DNA of 64,000 bases from Mortierella sp. BCC40632 (GCA_011634665.1 WAEK01000015.1:227001-291000), one strand, 5' to 3'. Numbered from the stretch's first letter, positions 11,391 to 22,717 are shown. Notes: generated from the sequence alone by a model not told the origin. Program-made: numbers and translations.

Positions 11391-11779
11391 ATACAAAAGT
11401 GATGGATGCAGATGGGTGACCACACGACCATGGCTTGGTAGAGTCTGCTAGAACCTTGCGAGCTCTATAAAGGGTATTCCTCGAAGAGCCTTCTCTTGGC
11501 CTTAGAGACTCTCTTCCCTTCACCACTTGACTAAGAAGCACCCCCCCCCCTCTCCTCCACCTTAATGCCTCTGCAGCAGCCATGAGGGTCAGAATCGACT
11601 TTCCAAGGCCAAAAAATCTAACGAAGCTCCAGGCACCACTATCGCAAGCTCACGAAGTAGCCATGAGTAACTTTTATGGCTCTATGAGGCCCCTGATATA
11701 ACCTTGGGATTGTTCGATGATTTTTCTAGACCCCAGCATCGGACCCGAGGTTTGGAAATGACATCACAAAGCCTTTTAT
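11391..11779. other. Gene-free stretch left of the palindrome, with a possible P-loop remnant
   Basis: No intact gene is seen. On the minus strand around 11560-11620 a frame reads FFGLGKSILTLMAAAEALRW, which looks like a Walker A motif followed by a helix, but stops lie both upstream and downstream. It may be a fragment of a dead ATPase or helicase gene. Confidence 0.35.
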
Positions 11780-12937
11780 TGCTCATGACCCACACCCAGG
11801 TCCCAAGCTTTATGCCTACAGTCTTGATTCACACTTATGACCCACATATAGAGCATATGATCAGGACTTATACTTACGCTATAGATCCTCTCACTCGCTC
11901 GTCTCCATATGATCCACTTCCAGTGTTCCATCTCATTTAGTTTGGTTTGCTATCAGTTCACCTGGGTCTCTTCTTTTCTTCTTCTTCTTTTCTAATCAAA
12001 AAAGGAAGAGAGAAGAAGAAAAAATAAAGAGAACACAGACTATGCAGGGTGCGCCACGAGCAGGCTACAAACCAAGCACCCCGTTCTTCTCGGTTCCGCA
12101 CTTCTTCTTTTTATCCTCTAGAATGTGCTCACTACCGATATAGAACCCTAATATGGGCCGTCGAAGCTTCTGAAGACTCTGCGACCCCTCAGTCGAATGA
12201 GTACACATCAATAAAAGCGTCAGTTACTGGCGATCGCCTGCATAACTACTATATTTCAAGTAGCTAGTACAAACAACCTTCCTCGCATCACCATCCTGGG
12301 GCCCTACCCAACCGAGTGCTCTCGAAGCATCGACCCCCAGTGGCCAATGGTCCACTGGGCCCACCGGAACAGTGCAGACGGTGTCATCTGGATACTGAGC
12401 GGGTGGGGTTTACAGCCACGCCGGGTGCGGAACGGGTGACATGCATTCTTTGACATCGAGTCGGAAGAGGAGGGGTTGACCAGTCAAGTGAGAGGGCGCG
12501 TGGAACCAAAGGGAAGAACCCAAGTGGTAAGAAAGAGGTTCTCTGAGGCAAAAGAACCCTCTCGCGTCGCGTGCCTCAGAGTGTCCCTGGCTAACAGTTC
12601 GTCGGCCATACAACACTCAAACTAAGCCCAGGCTTGTAGCCCGGACGGACTACGGGCCGCTTGCGCGACCCTGACCACAACACAGACGGCCACATCCTAA
12701 AGCCTAGCTCGAGGACAGGCACCAGAGTGCTGCTAACCAGGGAAAATGAACTCAAGGGGAATAAACAAGGGGAAAGGGGAGGAACGATAACCCAAAGGGA
12801 GTAGAAAAATATGGTCGCGAGGTGAGGCACCTCGGCCATAAAAGAAAAAAAACGGTGAAAGGATCGGGTGGGGAGGGGAGAAGGGAAGGGGGGGAGGTTT
12901 TCCTCTTTTTTCTCTCTACCTGGTACTGGCGCTCTGA

Positions 12938-12975
12938 GGTGCTGAGGTGCTGAGGTGCTGAGGTGTCGAGTTGGC
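12938..12975. repeat. GCTGAGGTGC minisatellite in the left arm
   Basis: Three to four copies of a 10-bp unit lie here, with scattered further copies to about 13060. The mirror copies lie at about 15185-15235. Confidence 0.8.
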
Positions 12976-13688
12976 GGTGTTGGTGTTGGTGACGCTGAGG
13001 TGCAGGGTCCTGAGGAGGTTGTTGGAGTCCCTGAAGTGCTGGGGTGCTGAGGTGCTGAGACGACGCCAGGGTGCTGGTCCAGGTCTTCTACTCATGGGGG
13101 AGGGTAGGAGGAGGGGGGGGATGTGGAGCGAGAGGGTTGCATAGAGAAGGAGGAAAAAAAAAAAAAAAAAAAAGAAAAAAAGAAAAAGAAAAGAAAAAGA
13201 AATATGGTGGACTCTGTCAAGAAACTGTGGCGCAGGTCAGGCGGGCGCACTGTGTGGAGTATAGGATGGGCAGAGCGGCACTTGCTGCTGGCATGTAGGC
13301 GAGGCAGCTGTATCCCTGGCAGCCAGTCCTCATCAGCATCGCCGGCCACCACCTTGGTAGGCATCATCTCTGACAGCAGCACTTCTAGTGGCAGCCTTGG
13401 CGGCAGCTCTGACAAAACCACTGTCGAGGATCGTCCTTCTTGTTGCTTTGGACTCGCTGCTGCCTTCCTCTTGCTCCAAAAAAAAAACCAAAGGCGCCAA
13501 AGGCGCCAAAGCTTGTTGTTCAACAGAGTCGCGCACTCCTCTCTCTTCTAGTGCCGTCTGTCTCTTTGGCAAAGGGTTGACGCGAACCGCAGCCGCTCCT
13601 TCACCCATCTCTCCCCTCTCTCACATCGTCACGTCGACTTGCAAACGACACGCTGGCCTCCACCATAAGCACTTCTATCTCCACTACC

Positions 13689-13734
<46 letters not shown>
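13689..13734. repeat. (AGAC)n microsatellite, left arm
   Basis: About eleven ACAG units are followed by a GA repeat to about 13761. The mirrored tract lies at 14447-14494. Confidence 0.95.
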
Positions 13735-13759
<25 letters not shown>

Positions 13760-13830
13760 GAAGCAGCAATAGTAACAGCAACAACGATCGTCAACCACGA
13801 CCTCTTCTTCCCAAGGCTCCCGCTCCATCT

Positions 13831-14348
13831 CCACTGCCTTAGAGAGAGAGCAGCAACAGTCTCTTCTTTCTAAGGCTCTCCCTCCATCTGTCTGGAATCA
13901 TCCTCCCCAGAAAGTAATACGAGTGTGTGTTTGCTTCTCCTCCGTTCATACGCCATGGGAGGGCGAGCTCTGAGGGAGGGAGGGAGGCATCCTCGTACAT
14001 GCGCAGCCTCGGTTTCAGTTAAGCGCGTTTGTGTTGAAGGCGATTGGCTGGGAGAGCCAAGGTGGAAAGATCACCAAACCAGTCAAGAGCGACCAAAATC
14101 TGCCAAGAGGAGCCTAAGCAGCAGGAAAAAAAAAAAGACTATGGCTGTGAGAGTATCCTTGAGTCATGGGCCAAGAGGCCTGTGCATCGCCTTCAATCCA
14201 AAGGTCAAGTGAGTCTCGCTGTACCAGAACAATGGATCAGATCCTTCGGAAATGAATTTTTTGCTTTGGTCGTCTCACCATGCATGAGTGCTCGAACTGG
14301 AAGGGAACATGCTGCGGGTGAGGGGGGGTGGCTCCAGGTGGTTCTGGC
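13831..14348. other. Spacer between palindrome arms
   Basis: This 518-bp single-copy segment sits at the symmetry centre. A plus-strand frame near 14130-14300 reads through (AVPEQWIRSFGNEFFALVV), but it starts in low-complexity sequence and matches no family I recognise. No promoter or RNA structure was identified. Confidence 0.6.
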
Positions 14349-14419
14349 AGATGGAGCGGGAGCCTTGGGAAGAAGAGGTCGTGGTTGACGATCGTTGTTG
14401 CTGTTACTATTGCTGCTTC

Positions 14420-14494
<75 letters not shown>

Positions 14495-16382
14495 GGTAGT
14501 GGAGATAGAAGTGCTTATGGTGGAGGCCAGCGTGTCGTTTGCAAGTCGACGTGACGATGAGAGAGGGGAGAGATGGGTGAAGGAGCGGCTGCGGTTCGCG
14601 TCAACCCTTTGCCAAAGAGACAGACGGCACTAGAAGAGAGAGGAGTGCGCGACTCTGTTGAACAACAAGCTTTGGCGCCTTTGGCGCCTTTGGTTTTTTT
14701 TTTTTTTTTTGCTGGAGCAAGAGGAAGGCAGCAGCGAGTCCAAAGCAACAAGAAGGACGATCCTCGACAGTGGTTTTGTCAGAGCTGCCGCCAAGGCTGC
14801 CACTAGAAGTGCTGCTGTCAGAGATGCCTACCAAGGTAGTGGCCGGCGATGCTGATGAGGACTGGCTGCCAGGGATACAGCTGCCTCGCCTACATGCCAG
14901 CAGCAAGTGCCGCTCTGCCCATCCTATACTCCACACAGTGCGCGCCGCCTGACCTGCGCCACAGTTTTTGACAGAGTCCACCATATTTCTTTTTCTTTTC
15001 TTTTTTTTTTTTTTTTTTTTAACTCCTTCTCTATGCAACCCTCCACATCCCCCCCCCCCCTCCTACCCCCCCCCATGAGTAGAAGACCTGGACCAGCACC
15101 CTGGCGTCGTCTCAGCACCTCAGCACCCCAGCACTTCAGGACTCCAACAACCTCAGGACCCTGCACCTCAGCGTCACCAACACCAACACCGCCAACTCGA
15201 CACCTCAGCACCTCAGCACCTCAGCACCTCAGAGCGCCAGTACCAGGTAGAGAGAGAAAAAAGAGGAAAACCTCCCCCCTTCCCTTCTCCCCTCCCCACC
15301 CGATCCTTTCGTTTTTTTTTTTTTTTATGGCCGAGGTGCCTCACCTCGCGACCATATTTTTCTACTCCCTTGGGTTATCGTTCCTCCCCTTTCCCCCTTG
15401 TTTATTCCTTGTTCATTTTCCCTGGTTAGCAGCACTCTGGTGCCTGTCCTCGAGCTAGGCTTTAGGATGTGGCCGTCTGTGTTGTGGTCAGGGTCGCGCA
15501 AGCGGCCCGTAGTCCGTCCGGGCTACAAGCCTGGGCTTAGTTTGAGTGTTGTATGGCCGACGAACTGTTAGCCAGGGACACTCTGAGGCACGCGACGCGA
15601 GAGGGTTCTTTTGCCTCAGAGAACCTCTTTCTTACCACTTGGGTTCTTCCCTTTGGTTCCACGCGCCCTCTCACTTGACTGGTCAACCCCTCCTCTTCCG
15701 ACTCGATGTCAAAGAATGCATGTCACCCGTTCCGCACCCGGCGTGGCTGTAAACCCCACCCGCTCAGTATCCAGATGACACCGTCTGCACTGTTCCCGGT
15801 GGGCCCAGTGGACCATTGGCCACTGGGGGGGTCGATGCTTCGAGAGCACTCGGTTGGGTAGGGCCCCAGGATGGTGATGCGAGGAAGGTTGTTTGTACTA
15901 GCTACTTGAAATATAGTAGTTATGCAGGCGATCGCCAGTAACTGACGCTTTATTGATGTACTCATTCGACTGAGGGGTCGCAGAGTCTTCAGAAGCTTCG
16001 ACGGCCCATATTAGGGTTCTATATCGGTAGTGAGCACATTCTAGAGGATAAAAAGAAGAAGTGCGGAACCGAGAAGAACGGGGTGCTTGGTTTGTAGCCT
16101 GCTCGTGGCGCACCCTGCATAGTCTGTGTTCTCTTTATTTTTTCTTCTTCTCTCTTCCTTTTTTGATTAGAAAAGAAGAAGAAGAAAAGAAGAGACCCAG
16201 GTGAACTGATAGCAAACCAAACTAAATGAGATGGAACACTGGAAGTGGATCATATGGAGACGAGCGAGTGAGAGGATCTATAGCGTAAGTATAAGTCCTG
16301 ATCATATGCTCTATATGTGGGTCATAAGTGTGAATTAAGACTGTAGGCATAAAGCTTGGGACCTGGGTGTGGGCCATGAGCA
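14349..16382 (-). repeat. Right arm of the palindrome
   Basis: This is the reverse complement of the left arm. A minus-strand frame at 15723-15965 here gives an 80-aa open product with a hydrophobic start (LLAIACITTIFQVAST), whereas the left-arm copy is broken by an early stop from a small indel. That argues the frame is not under selection. Confidence 0.9.
14447..14494. repeat. (GTCT)n microsatellite, right arm
   Basis: Twelve GTCT units follow a CT repeat. It mirrors the AGAC tract of the left arm with about one unit difference. Confidence 0.95.
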
Positions 16383-16500
16383 TAGAAAGAGTCGCAGAAA
16401 TGGACATGACCGCAGAAATAGACATGGCCGCAGACATGAATATGGATACGGCCAAGAGCATGGACACGGACAAGAGCATGGATATGGACATAACAGATAC
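16383..16500. repeat. Degenerate 18-bp-type tandem repeat abutting the right palindrome end
   Basis: From about 16395 the sequence repeats ATGGACATGACCGCAGAAAT-like units (GACATG, GCAGAAAT, AAGAGCATGGA variants). The array starts next to the palindrome boundary and is absent from the left boundary, so it belongs to the flank or marks the junction. Confidence 0.65.
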
Positions 16501-16672
16501 TATCTACATTGGCCATAGGAGTTACAATGAAGTAGCGAGATCTATCTTTAATAAACAGTGACCACGGCTGTCAACCATGGAGGCTGCCTGACAACTTGAA
16601 CAATCTGAGCCGAGAACTGAGTCACATCCATTGCAGCTAGATCTCTATTCTAGCGACTTGTCATCTTTTTTT

Positions 16673-16734
<62 letters not shown>
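16673..16734. repeat. (TAG)n microsatellite
   Basis: About 20 uninterrupted TAG units. Confidence 0.97.
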
Positions 16735-17537
16735 AAGCTTGAAGGAATATCTGAGGATCTCCAGAATAGAGGAAATCCTCAAGGTTTTGGTAGTATATAT
16801 TACTATCTGCTACAGACAGTATTGCAGCTAGTATTCTAACATGGCCGTGCTTCCTTGTTGGAGTGCACACCCCGGCGCCGTCTCAATATCCTCCTTCTTC
16901 AAGAGTCCAGTAGCCAATTTGATCCAGTGCCCGGAAGAAGTTGTTGATAGTTGTGATGCTGAGGGATCTTCTCGATGACCATCAGAGTGTCCTCCTGATT
17001 AATGGGGAGGAGGGTCCCAAAAAGATGTTCGTTGTTTTGGATATCCCATTTGGTCGTTTTTGAGGCCAGTTCACCCGTGGAGAAGGCAAGTGGATTGCCT
17101 TTGGGGTGTCGCTTCCAGGTATTCTGCTTCCAACAATGGCGGTCTTTCGGGTCATGATGTTGTCGATCAAGGTGTACTCTAGAAAAGCAATAGACACAGT
17201 AGATCTCAGAAAACTAGAAACAAAGAAACTAGCAAAGAATCAGGATGGTGAGCAAAGATGCAGATGTAGAAAACATACAAGTAATACAGGCTTCTGTAGA
17301 TCCTGTACGAGATATCGAGTTCCATCCTGTCCTGGCCATAAGTCCATGGCTGTGGTGCACTTGTTCGATTCGGCAGTTGTGTCGGCGGCTGGCTTTAAAC
17401 CGCAATCTTGTTCTTGGGTTTAGACAAGATCACTTGGATACTCGGCTATGGTATTGCCTCTTAACAAAAGCTAAAGAGAGGGTTAGTTGCCTATCTCTTC
17501 ACGTGCAGGGGCTCAGAGCAGCGAGATGGTCGGAGAC
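16735..17537. other. Gene-free stretch with scattered broken frames
   Basis: No intact gene is seen. Short frames on both strands (for example plus-strand 17245-17420 reading VRDIEFHPVLAI) have protein-like composition but are broken by stops within 60-130 codons. This fits a continuation of the decayed gene to the right, but the strand is unclear. Confidence 0.4.
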
Positions 17538-18350
17538 TTATGTGAAATCCTGGAGATTTCTCTTGGTTCTACAGACTGGCAAAGAGAGAGTCAAAACCAA
17601 AGAGCCAGTAAAGTGTCTGCAAGAGTCTTGCCCATTGTGAGTGAACCCGATCAACTTGCTCATTGAACTGACCTCACTTTTGAGATGGCTCCGAGTCTCC
17701 TTAGGCGATGACAGGAGCACTCCCCGTACAAAGACTCCATAGACTGAATGCACTGCTTCAGAGTTGTCTCCTTTAGCAGCGAGTGCATTGAATCCCTGGA
17801 CAACTAATCCTACTGGAGCTCCATTAACACAGTCCTCGCCCTCTTTTTTAAGTTTTAAGGGAGCGTCTGGACTGTTCACATTCGCCCGGAGACTCTTTTG
17901 GTAGATGGCGAAATGCTCTCTCGCCAATAGATCAACATCACGATGTTTGAAGAATCTTCCACCTGATGCCAGACTCTGGCTTCTGCCGGGTAGAAGGATC
18001 GATGGAGATCAAGGCTGGATGGGAGAGAGCTGATTATGTAGGGGGAGTAGACGACATGGGTGTGTGAAGAGGAAGAAAGAGCTGAGCTGAGGCATCCATC
18101 CAATGCATGCAATGCTGCCTCAGCAAGTAGTGCCAACACCTGACCAACATTTTCGGAAAGGACAACTCCTTTGTCAAGATATCCCTAAACGAGGCTGATT
18201 GGTCTTTGACAAGGTGTTCGACCGTGATATAGGCCAGGTTGGCGTCTCAATTGAAGATGTTGCGGCCACCAGTCACTGCCGACTCTTCCCCTGTAGGAGC
18301 GATCTTTTGACAGTGTAGAAACGCTTCAACCAAGCGAGGCGCGTACCTTT
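17538..18350 (-). pseudogene. Decayed protein-coding gene of unknown family
   Basis: Three protein-like stretches run in the same direction but in shifted frames. The first (about 18340-18185) reads RYAPRLVEAFLHCQKIAPTG and then AYITVEHLVKDQSASFRDI with one in-frame stop between. A one-base shift leads to NVGQVLALLAEAALHALDG (about 18150-18090). A further shift leads to DVDLLAREHFAIYQKSL and then GLVVQGFNALAAKGDNSEAV (about 17960-17740). Composition is helical and cytosolic. I recognise no domain. Frameshifts are not explained by GT-AG introns at the break points, hence a pseudogene call. Its location next to the palindrome fits a repeat-rich, decaying block. Confidence 0.45.
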
Positions 18351-18931
18351 GTCTTTCTTGAGGCTCTTGTGATTTAATAGGTGCTGAATCACTAACTCTC
18401 AATGATAGCTGGTGCCTGGCTTCTCCTCAAACAAATCCTGTACTGTATACCTCTCTCCTCCTCTTCCTCACAAGTATAGGGACTAATCTACAGGAGTGTT
18501 TTTCTCGCCATGGGTGGCTACCGAAAGGTACTATCAAAGTGCCGAGGTCATAGACGACTCCAGGTCGATGCCTTCTGTTGGATATTGTGTGCAATTGTCT
18601 AAAGGCAGTGTCCTCAAAGTAACAATGGGTCAGAATCGGTGGCAGTCTCTACTGTTGTGTGCGGTAGTCTCTGCCTTTTGGTCCGCCTTTTGGTCCGCCT
18701 GGTCCATTTGATTATATGGAACTTATCCTTAATAACTCGGAAAATGACTTATAGGCCGAGGATGCGATTGCACCCTAGACGTGAAAAAAATACAAATAAC
18801 CATGTAGGAACTCAGTAGTTTCTATCCGAACACCCAAGGTCACCAGGCAAAGTCTAACATATTTACTGTCCATTAAGAAGAGAATCAATTAGTAGCCAAA
18901 TGAAAAGGAACCCGAGTCCATGAAAGAGGGA

Positions 18932-18968
<37 letters not shown>

Positions 18969-21900
18969 GAGGGGATGAAATGGTGTCATTACTAGGCCTT
19001 TTAGGCATCAATTCCTATCTCGAAAAGCAAAATCACGGACCAAATGAGACGCCCAACATCTCGGTCGGAGAAAATATAGAATGTGAATGGAACCTAGCAA
19101 AGTTCTTATCTCATAGCAGGCATGCTTTAGTAGTGTCTAGTTCTACTCCTACCTCCACCCCTTCTCAAAGGCATGGTGCGTCCCACTGTGTCCGCTGGTG
19201 GAGTGCCGATCAGTTGTAGACCATGGGCCAATGGTTCATTCAGCCTTTTCTATGACACCACTAGCCTCGCTGTTCCCCTCATTTTTGTGTGTGGGCTGGG
19301 AGAGGGAGAGGGAGCATGATATAGGGGAAACATACTAATTATCAAAGACCGACAGACCATCGAAAGGAGCAACATAGTATAAAGCAACTGTCGTGACCTA
19401 ATATCCCAAGTATCGAAACACACACACATGCACATACACAGTGTTCGAGCCTGGGTCGAACTCAAAAGTACTCTTGTGTCCGAACCACCTGCAGTATGAG
19501 AGCATAAAAGTGGTGCTATCCAATCAAATCTTACTCGGATTCTCACACCCCTCACCTTCCTTCCTTTGCTCTATTGCTTCGGGGAGAAGGAGAAGAGTAA
19601 CCCATGCACGGTTCTCTTGTGCTAGTTTAGGAAAGTAAAGAGACAGAACACAAATCAATTGGCCAACCAAGCATCTCCTCCGTCAAACGTTACAAATTCG
19701 ACTGATAATCTATCGTCAACCCTATGCACGCTGCCTGTTGTTGAGCATTTTCTCGGATCTCCGAGGTGTTCTGAAAAAGAAATAGGGCAGTGGTTTGCAG
19801 AACGGTGAAGGGGTATCGATTGAACCAATAACATCTATGCAAGGGATCGATACTTCAGTCCCCTGGAGGCAACAACGTGCGAATTGACTCATCTAGGGGG
19901 GGTCTTTTTACCAAGTGGATATTATTTTTTTTCCTCTTTCCTCCCGAATACAGGAGCCATGGGAAAGAAATTCAACGACAACACTGATGATGTACATACT
20001 CAGGTACGTTACATCTGAAAGAAGACGACTGAGTGCCAAATCTATGCGAGCAAAATGTCTGGACAAAGTCCAGATCATTCAAGGAAAATATGTTCGCCCC
20101 TCCGGATACTTCTCTCGCTATGAAAAGACCATTGGCACGATGGATTTCAAAGAGCAAGCTCGGAGCGAGGGAAGAGTGTAGGGTGGTCTGGGGCATCTAG
20201 GAAGCCCAGCTCGTGCTTCCTATCACGATTTTTTTTTTTTTTTTTGGCATGCACACTGCAGTCTCTTTACTCACTTCTTTGGCTGTTGAGAGGCTAAAAC
20301 CATGAGGATGGCCAAAATTTCCAAGATAATAAGCTCATGAGAAAAAACACCGTAATCCAAGGCTGCTGATTCGCCCTTTTTACAGAGAGACAGGGTATCC
20401 TTCCGATTTGACGGTCTGAAAATTCTTCCCAGAAGGGCCGCTGCACAGTTGGCTAGGAGAGAAATGGAATAGCGGCGGATCCACACTTTCTTTTGTTCTG
20501 TCCTCGTCATGCCATGATCAAAAAGAGAAGCTCAATCCTTTATCGCTGCTGCCTGTCTTTCATGTAGAATGCAGGATTTGTTGGCCAGGGCAGTTATTCC
20601 TTTCCTTTCCTTCCTTCTTTCTTTTTCTTTTCTCTCTCTTTTCTCTCACTCTCTCCCTCCTCTCCCATATCAGGGCGAGGCAAAATAAAAGAAATGAGCA
20701 GAGCTGCCCCTTTTGGTTCTGTCCTCAGTTTTTTCTTTTATAATCACAGTAAAAGGATTGCGGCTCTCTTCCTCTCTTTCCGACCAACTCTTAAATTGGG
20801 TGTCCTACTACCTTAACAGGTGACTAGAGCTCAATCTCACTACTCATAATAGCGAAACGGAAGAAGGTGGACCGGCAAGGGATTTGTTTTTGGAAGAAGA
20901 GGAAGGAGGAGGACTAGCGATTGGCTTATTGGGCTGTACGATGGCGTGTGACAGGAACAGGCTCTCTCATATTTTTTTCCCTTGGTATTGGAGAACTCAA
21001 GCGATACCGGAGCTTGTCTCCGACTGACCACAGAAAAAAAGTGTGTGAGTGTTTGTGTGTGTATGTGTATGTGAACCCACAAACAATCGACGAAAAAAAT
21101 CTGGCCACTCGTTCAATCAAGACCACATACAATAATACATAGAACAGAGCGTTTTCATGGGGACGCGTTTCGGGCTTTCGGGCTGGGAGTTGCTTTCTTT
21201 TTTTTTTTTTTTTTTATTATCCGTCTGTCTAGGCTCGCTGTTGTGTCGCCGTGGACCACTGCATTACTAAAAAATGTATATGATACCACTGAACATGATG
21301 CCTGTTTTCAAGAGGGGAAAGGGGGAGAGTGTGAGGTGACAGTGTATGGATCTTCCATACACGTTTCCGGAGCATGAGGTTAAATTATAAGGAGAAAAAT
21401 TCAATGAGGGGAGGGGGATGAGGCAAAAGCAGACAGGCAGTAATACGGTCAGGTGAGATGAGAATTGCGCCCTGCCCCCCCTGCGACTGTACTTCAAGCA
21501 ACGAAGAAAGTAAAAAATCCAGATGCGCCTGGGCGACCGAGGCAAGAGGCATAAAACAGACCAGGCAGAAGGGAGAAAAAGAGAGCGAAGGGGCGAGGCC
21601 GGGACATGTACACTCAAGAGCATCATTTGGGGTCCAATGGTGTGATACGCGCCGCTCGATAGGCTCGGAAGAGTTATCCTTTCATCAAGTCAGTGGCCGT
21701 TCAAAAGCTTCACTGTCCTCTCGTGTTACACTCTTGGTGACCATCCAGCAGTTGCCTTTGGTCTTGCTGTTCGAAGAGCCAATCAGGGGAGAGACGAATC
21801 CCCATCACCACCTGCAGTCTTGTGTCATGTCCGCTCGCCCGCGTCTTGCCGCGTGAGCAAGAGGTTTGTGTAGCCTTCTCAACCTCGACCGTCTCACTGC

Positions 21901-22517
21901 CGCTGGGATGAGAGATACGCGTGGGGGAGGTGGAGTGCTTGACTCTCTATGCCCCGTCCATTTGCCCCTTTCTCCCCTGCGTCCTCATCTCACCGATGCT
22001 ATCAGTGCTGTCCTGGGGCGCGGACCGCTTGGCTAGAAAGAGAGCGCGATGGGACACTTCTGCAAAGCATTGCAAGGTCCAGGCAATGAGGACCAAAGGG
22101 AATCTCCAGTACAGATGCACATTCAAGGCAGGTTCAATGGGATGAACTCACCTATCACCCTTGGCGTCTTTCTCCTCGCCCCTTCCGAGAGGGGCACAGC
22201 CCCTGGGAACGCTTCCCTGAGTAGGACTCATGCGGAAGAAAATGTATAAGGAATTGTCCAGTGCGCGGTGCAGAAACGACAATGAAGAAAGGATATCAAT
22301 GGGAGTGCCCTGCTCGATCATCCCTCTGGCGACAATAAAAATAGCCACATGAGAATCCTTTTTCAGAACGCCTGTGGATGCCCCCACCCCCCTTACGTAT
22401 CCGTCCTGTTCTTACTTTGAATAAATTGGTCCTTTCCTGCCTTACCCTCCGACTATGAGGCTGCGCTTGGGTAGTAACTTGACCATGACCTTTTGGGTAC
22501 AGCCTGACGGAAAGCCG
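18351..22517. other. Gene-poor region, about 4.2 kb
   Basis: No gene is supported. It contains a GA microsatellite (about 18933-18970), a TTTTGGTCCGCC direct repeat (about 18676-18700), T-runs (20230-20245, 21200-21216) and many short unrelated frames. A frame at 19915-20181 (plus) and its antisense partner both look protein-like but lack a start context or conserved motif. The right part (from about 21900) is the upstream region of the OPT transporter. Confidence 0.55.
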
Positions 22518-22524
22518 TATAAAA
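22518..22524 (+). promoter_or_regulatory. TATA box of the OPT transporter gene
   Basis: TATAAAA lies 194 nt upstream of the chosen ATG, followed by a long CT-rich leader without a competing ATG in good context. Confidence 0.6.
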
Positions 22525-22717
22525 GGCGCTCCCATCCCCCCACTCCTTTTGCTCGTTGTCGATTCTCGCTCGAGTAATTCGCTACCTCTATACCCTTTCA
22601 TCTCATCTTCCTCTTTCCCTCTCTCTCACACAACCCCCCCTCCTTCCCCCCTTCCTCCTTTCTACCCGTCACACTCACTTTTCCTTTGCCACACAACTGT
22701 TCCGACGACCCACCACC

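Larger units (their letters stand above)
11780..13830 (+). repeat. Left arm of the palindrome
   Basis: This arm matches the reverse complement of 14349-16382. It carries, in order, a unique-looking AT-moderate part, a GC-rich part (about 12270-12700), a 7-bp stem hairpin CGAGGTG/CACCTCG (about 12819-12835), a 10-bp minisatellite (about 12938-12975), poly-A (13153-13200) and an AGAC microsatellite. Short open frames mirror those of the other arm and look non-coding. Confidence 0.9.
11780..16382. repeat. Giant imperfect palindrome: 2-kb inverted repeats around a 0.5-kb spacer
   Basis: The left arm (about 11780-13830) and right arm (about 14349-16382) are near-exact reverse complements. Within the outer about 480 bp I count two substitutions and two small indels; elsewhere differences are mainly short indels, many in homopolymers. 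The outer ends read TGCTCATG and CATGAGCA; no convincing target-site duplication flanks them. Each arm contains a tetranucleotide repeat, GA/CT tracts and a GCTGAGGTGC minisatellite, mirrored in order. No transposase, reverse transcriptase or helicase domain was found in arms or spacer. It may be a foldback-type non-autonomous element or an inverted duplication. Confidence 0.92.

Noticed and set aside
11780..16382. Classical DNA transposon with terminal inverted repeats
   Set aside because: No transposase or clear target-site duplication; kept only as a hypothesis in the findings.
11704..16500. Mirrored open frames of 60-180 codons in the palindrome arms
   Set aside because: They occur on either strand, are broken by arm-specific indels and are rich in repeat-coded residues. 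No motif supports coding.
17106..17640. Plus-strand frames with a faint WD40-like phrase
   Set aside because: Frames are short and broken, and no WD repeat is complete.
19436..19475. tRNA-like GTTCGA-type stretch
   Set aside because: No cloverleaf could be drawn around it; no other A and B boxes at suitable spacing were seen.
19915..20196. Overlapping protein-like frames on both strands
   Set aside because: No start context, motif, or intron supports either strand.
20271..20510. Minus-strand 79-codon frame
   Set aside because: No recognised motif or gene context; likely chance.
22556..22717. Upstream in-frame extension of the OPT transporter
   Set aside because: It translates the CT-rich leader; the ATG at 22718 has the good ACCACCATGG context and normal family start.
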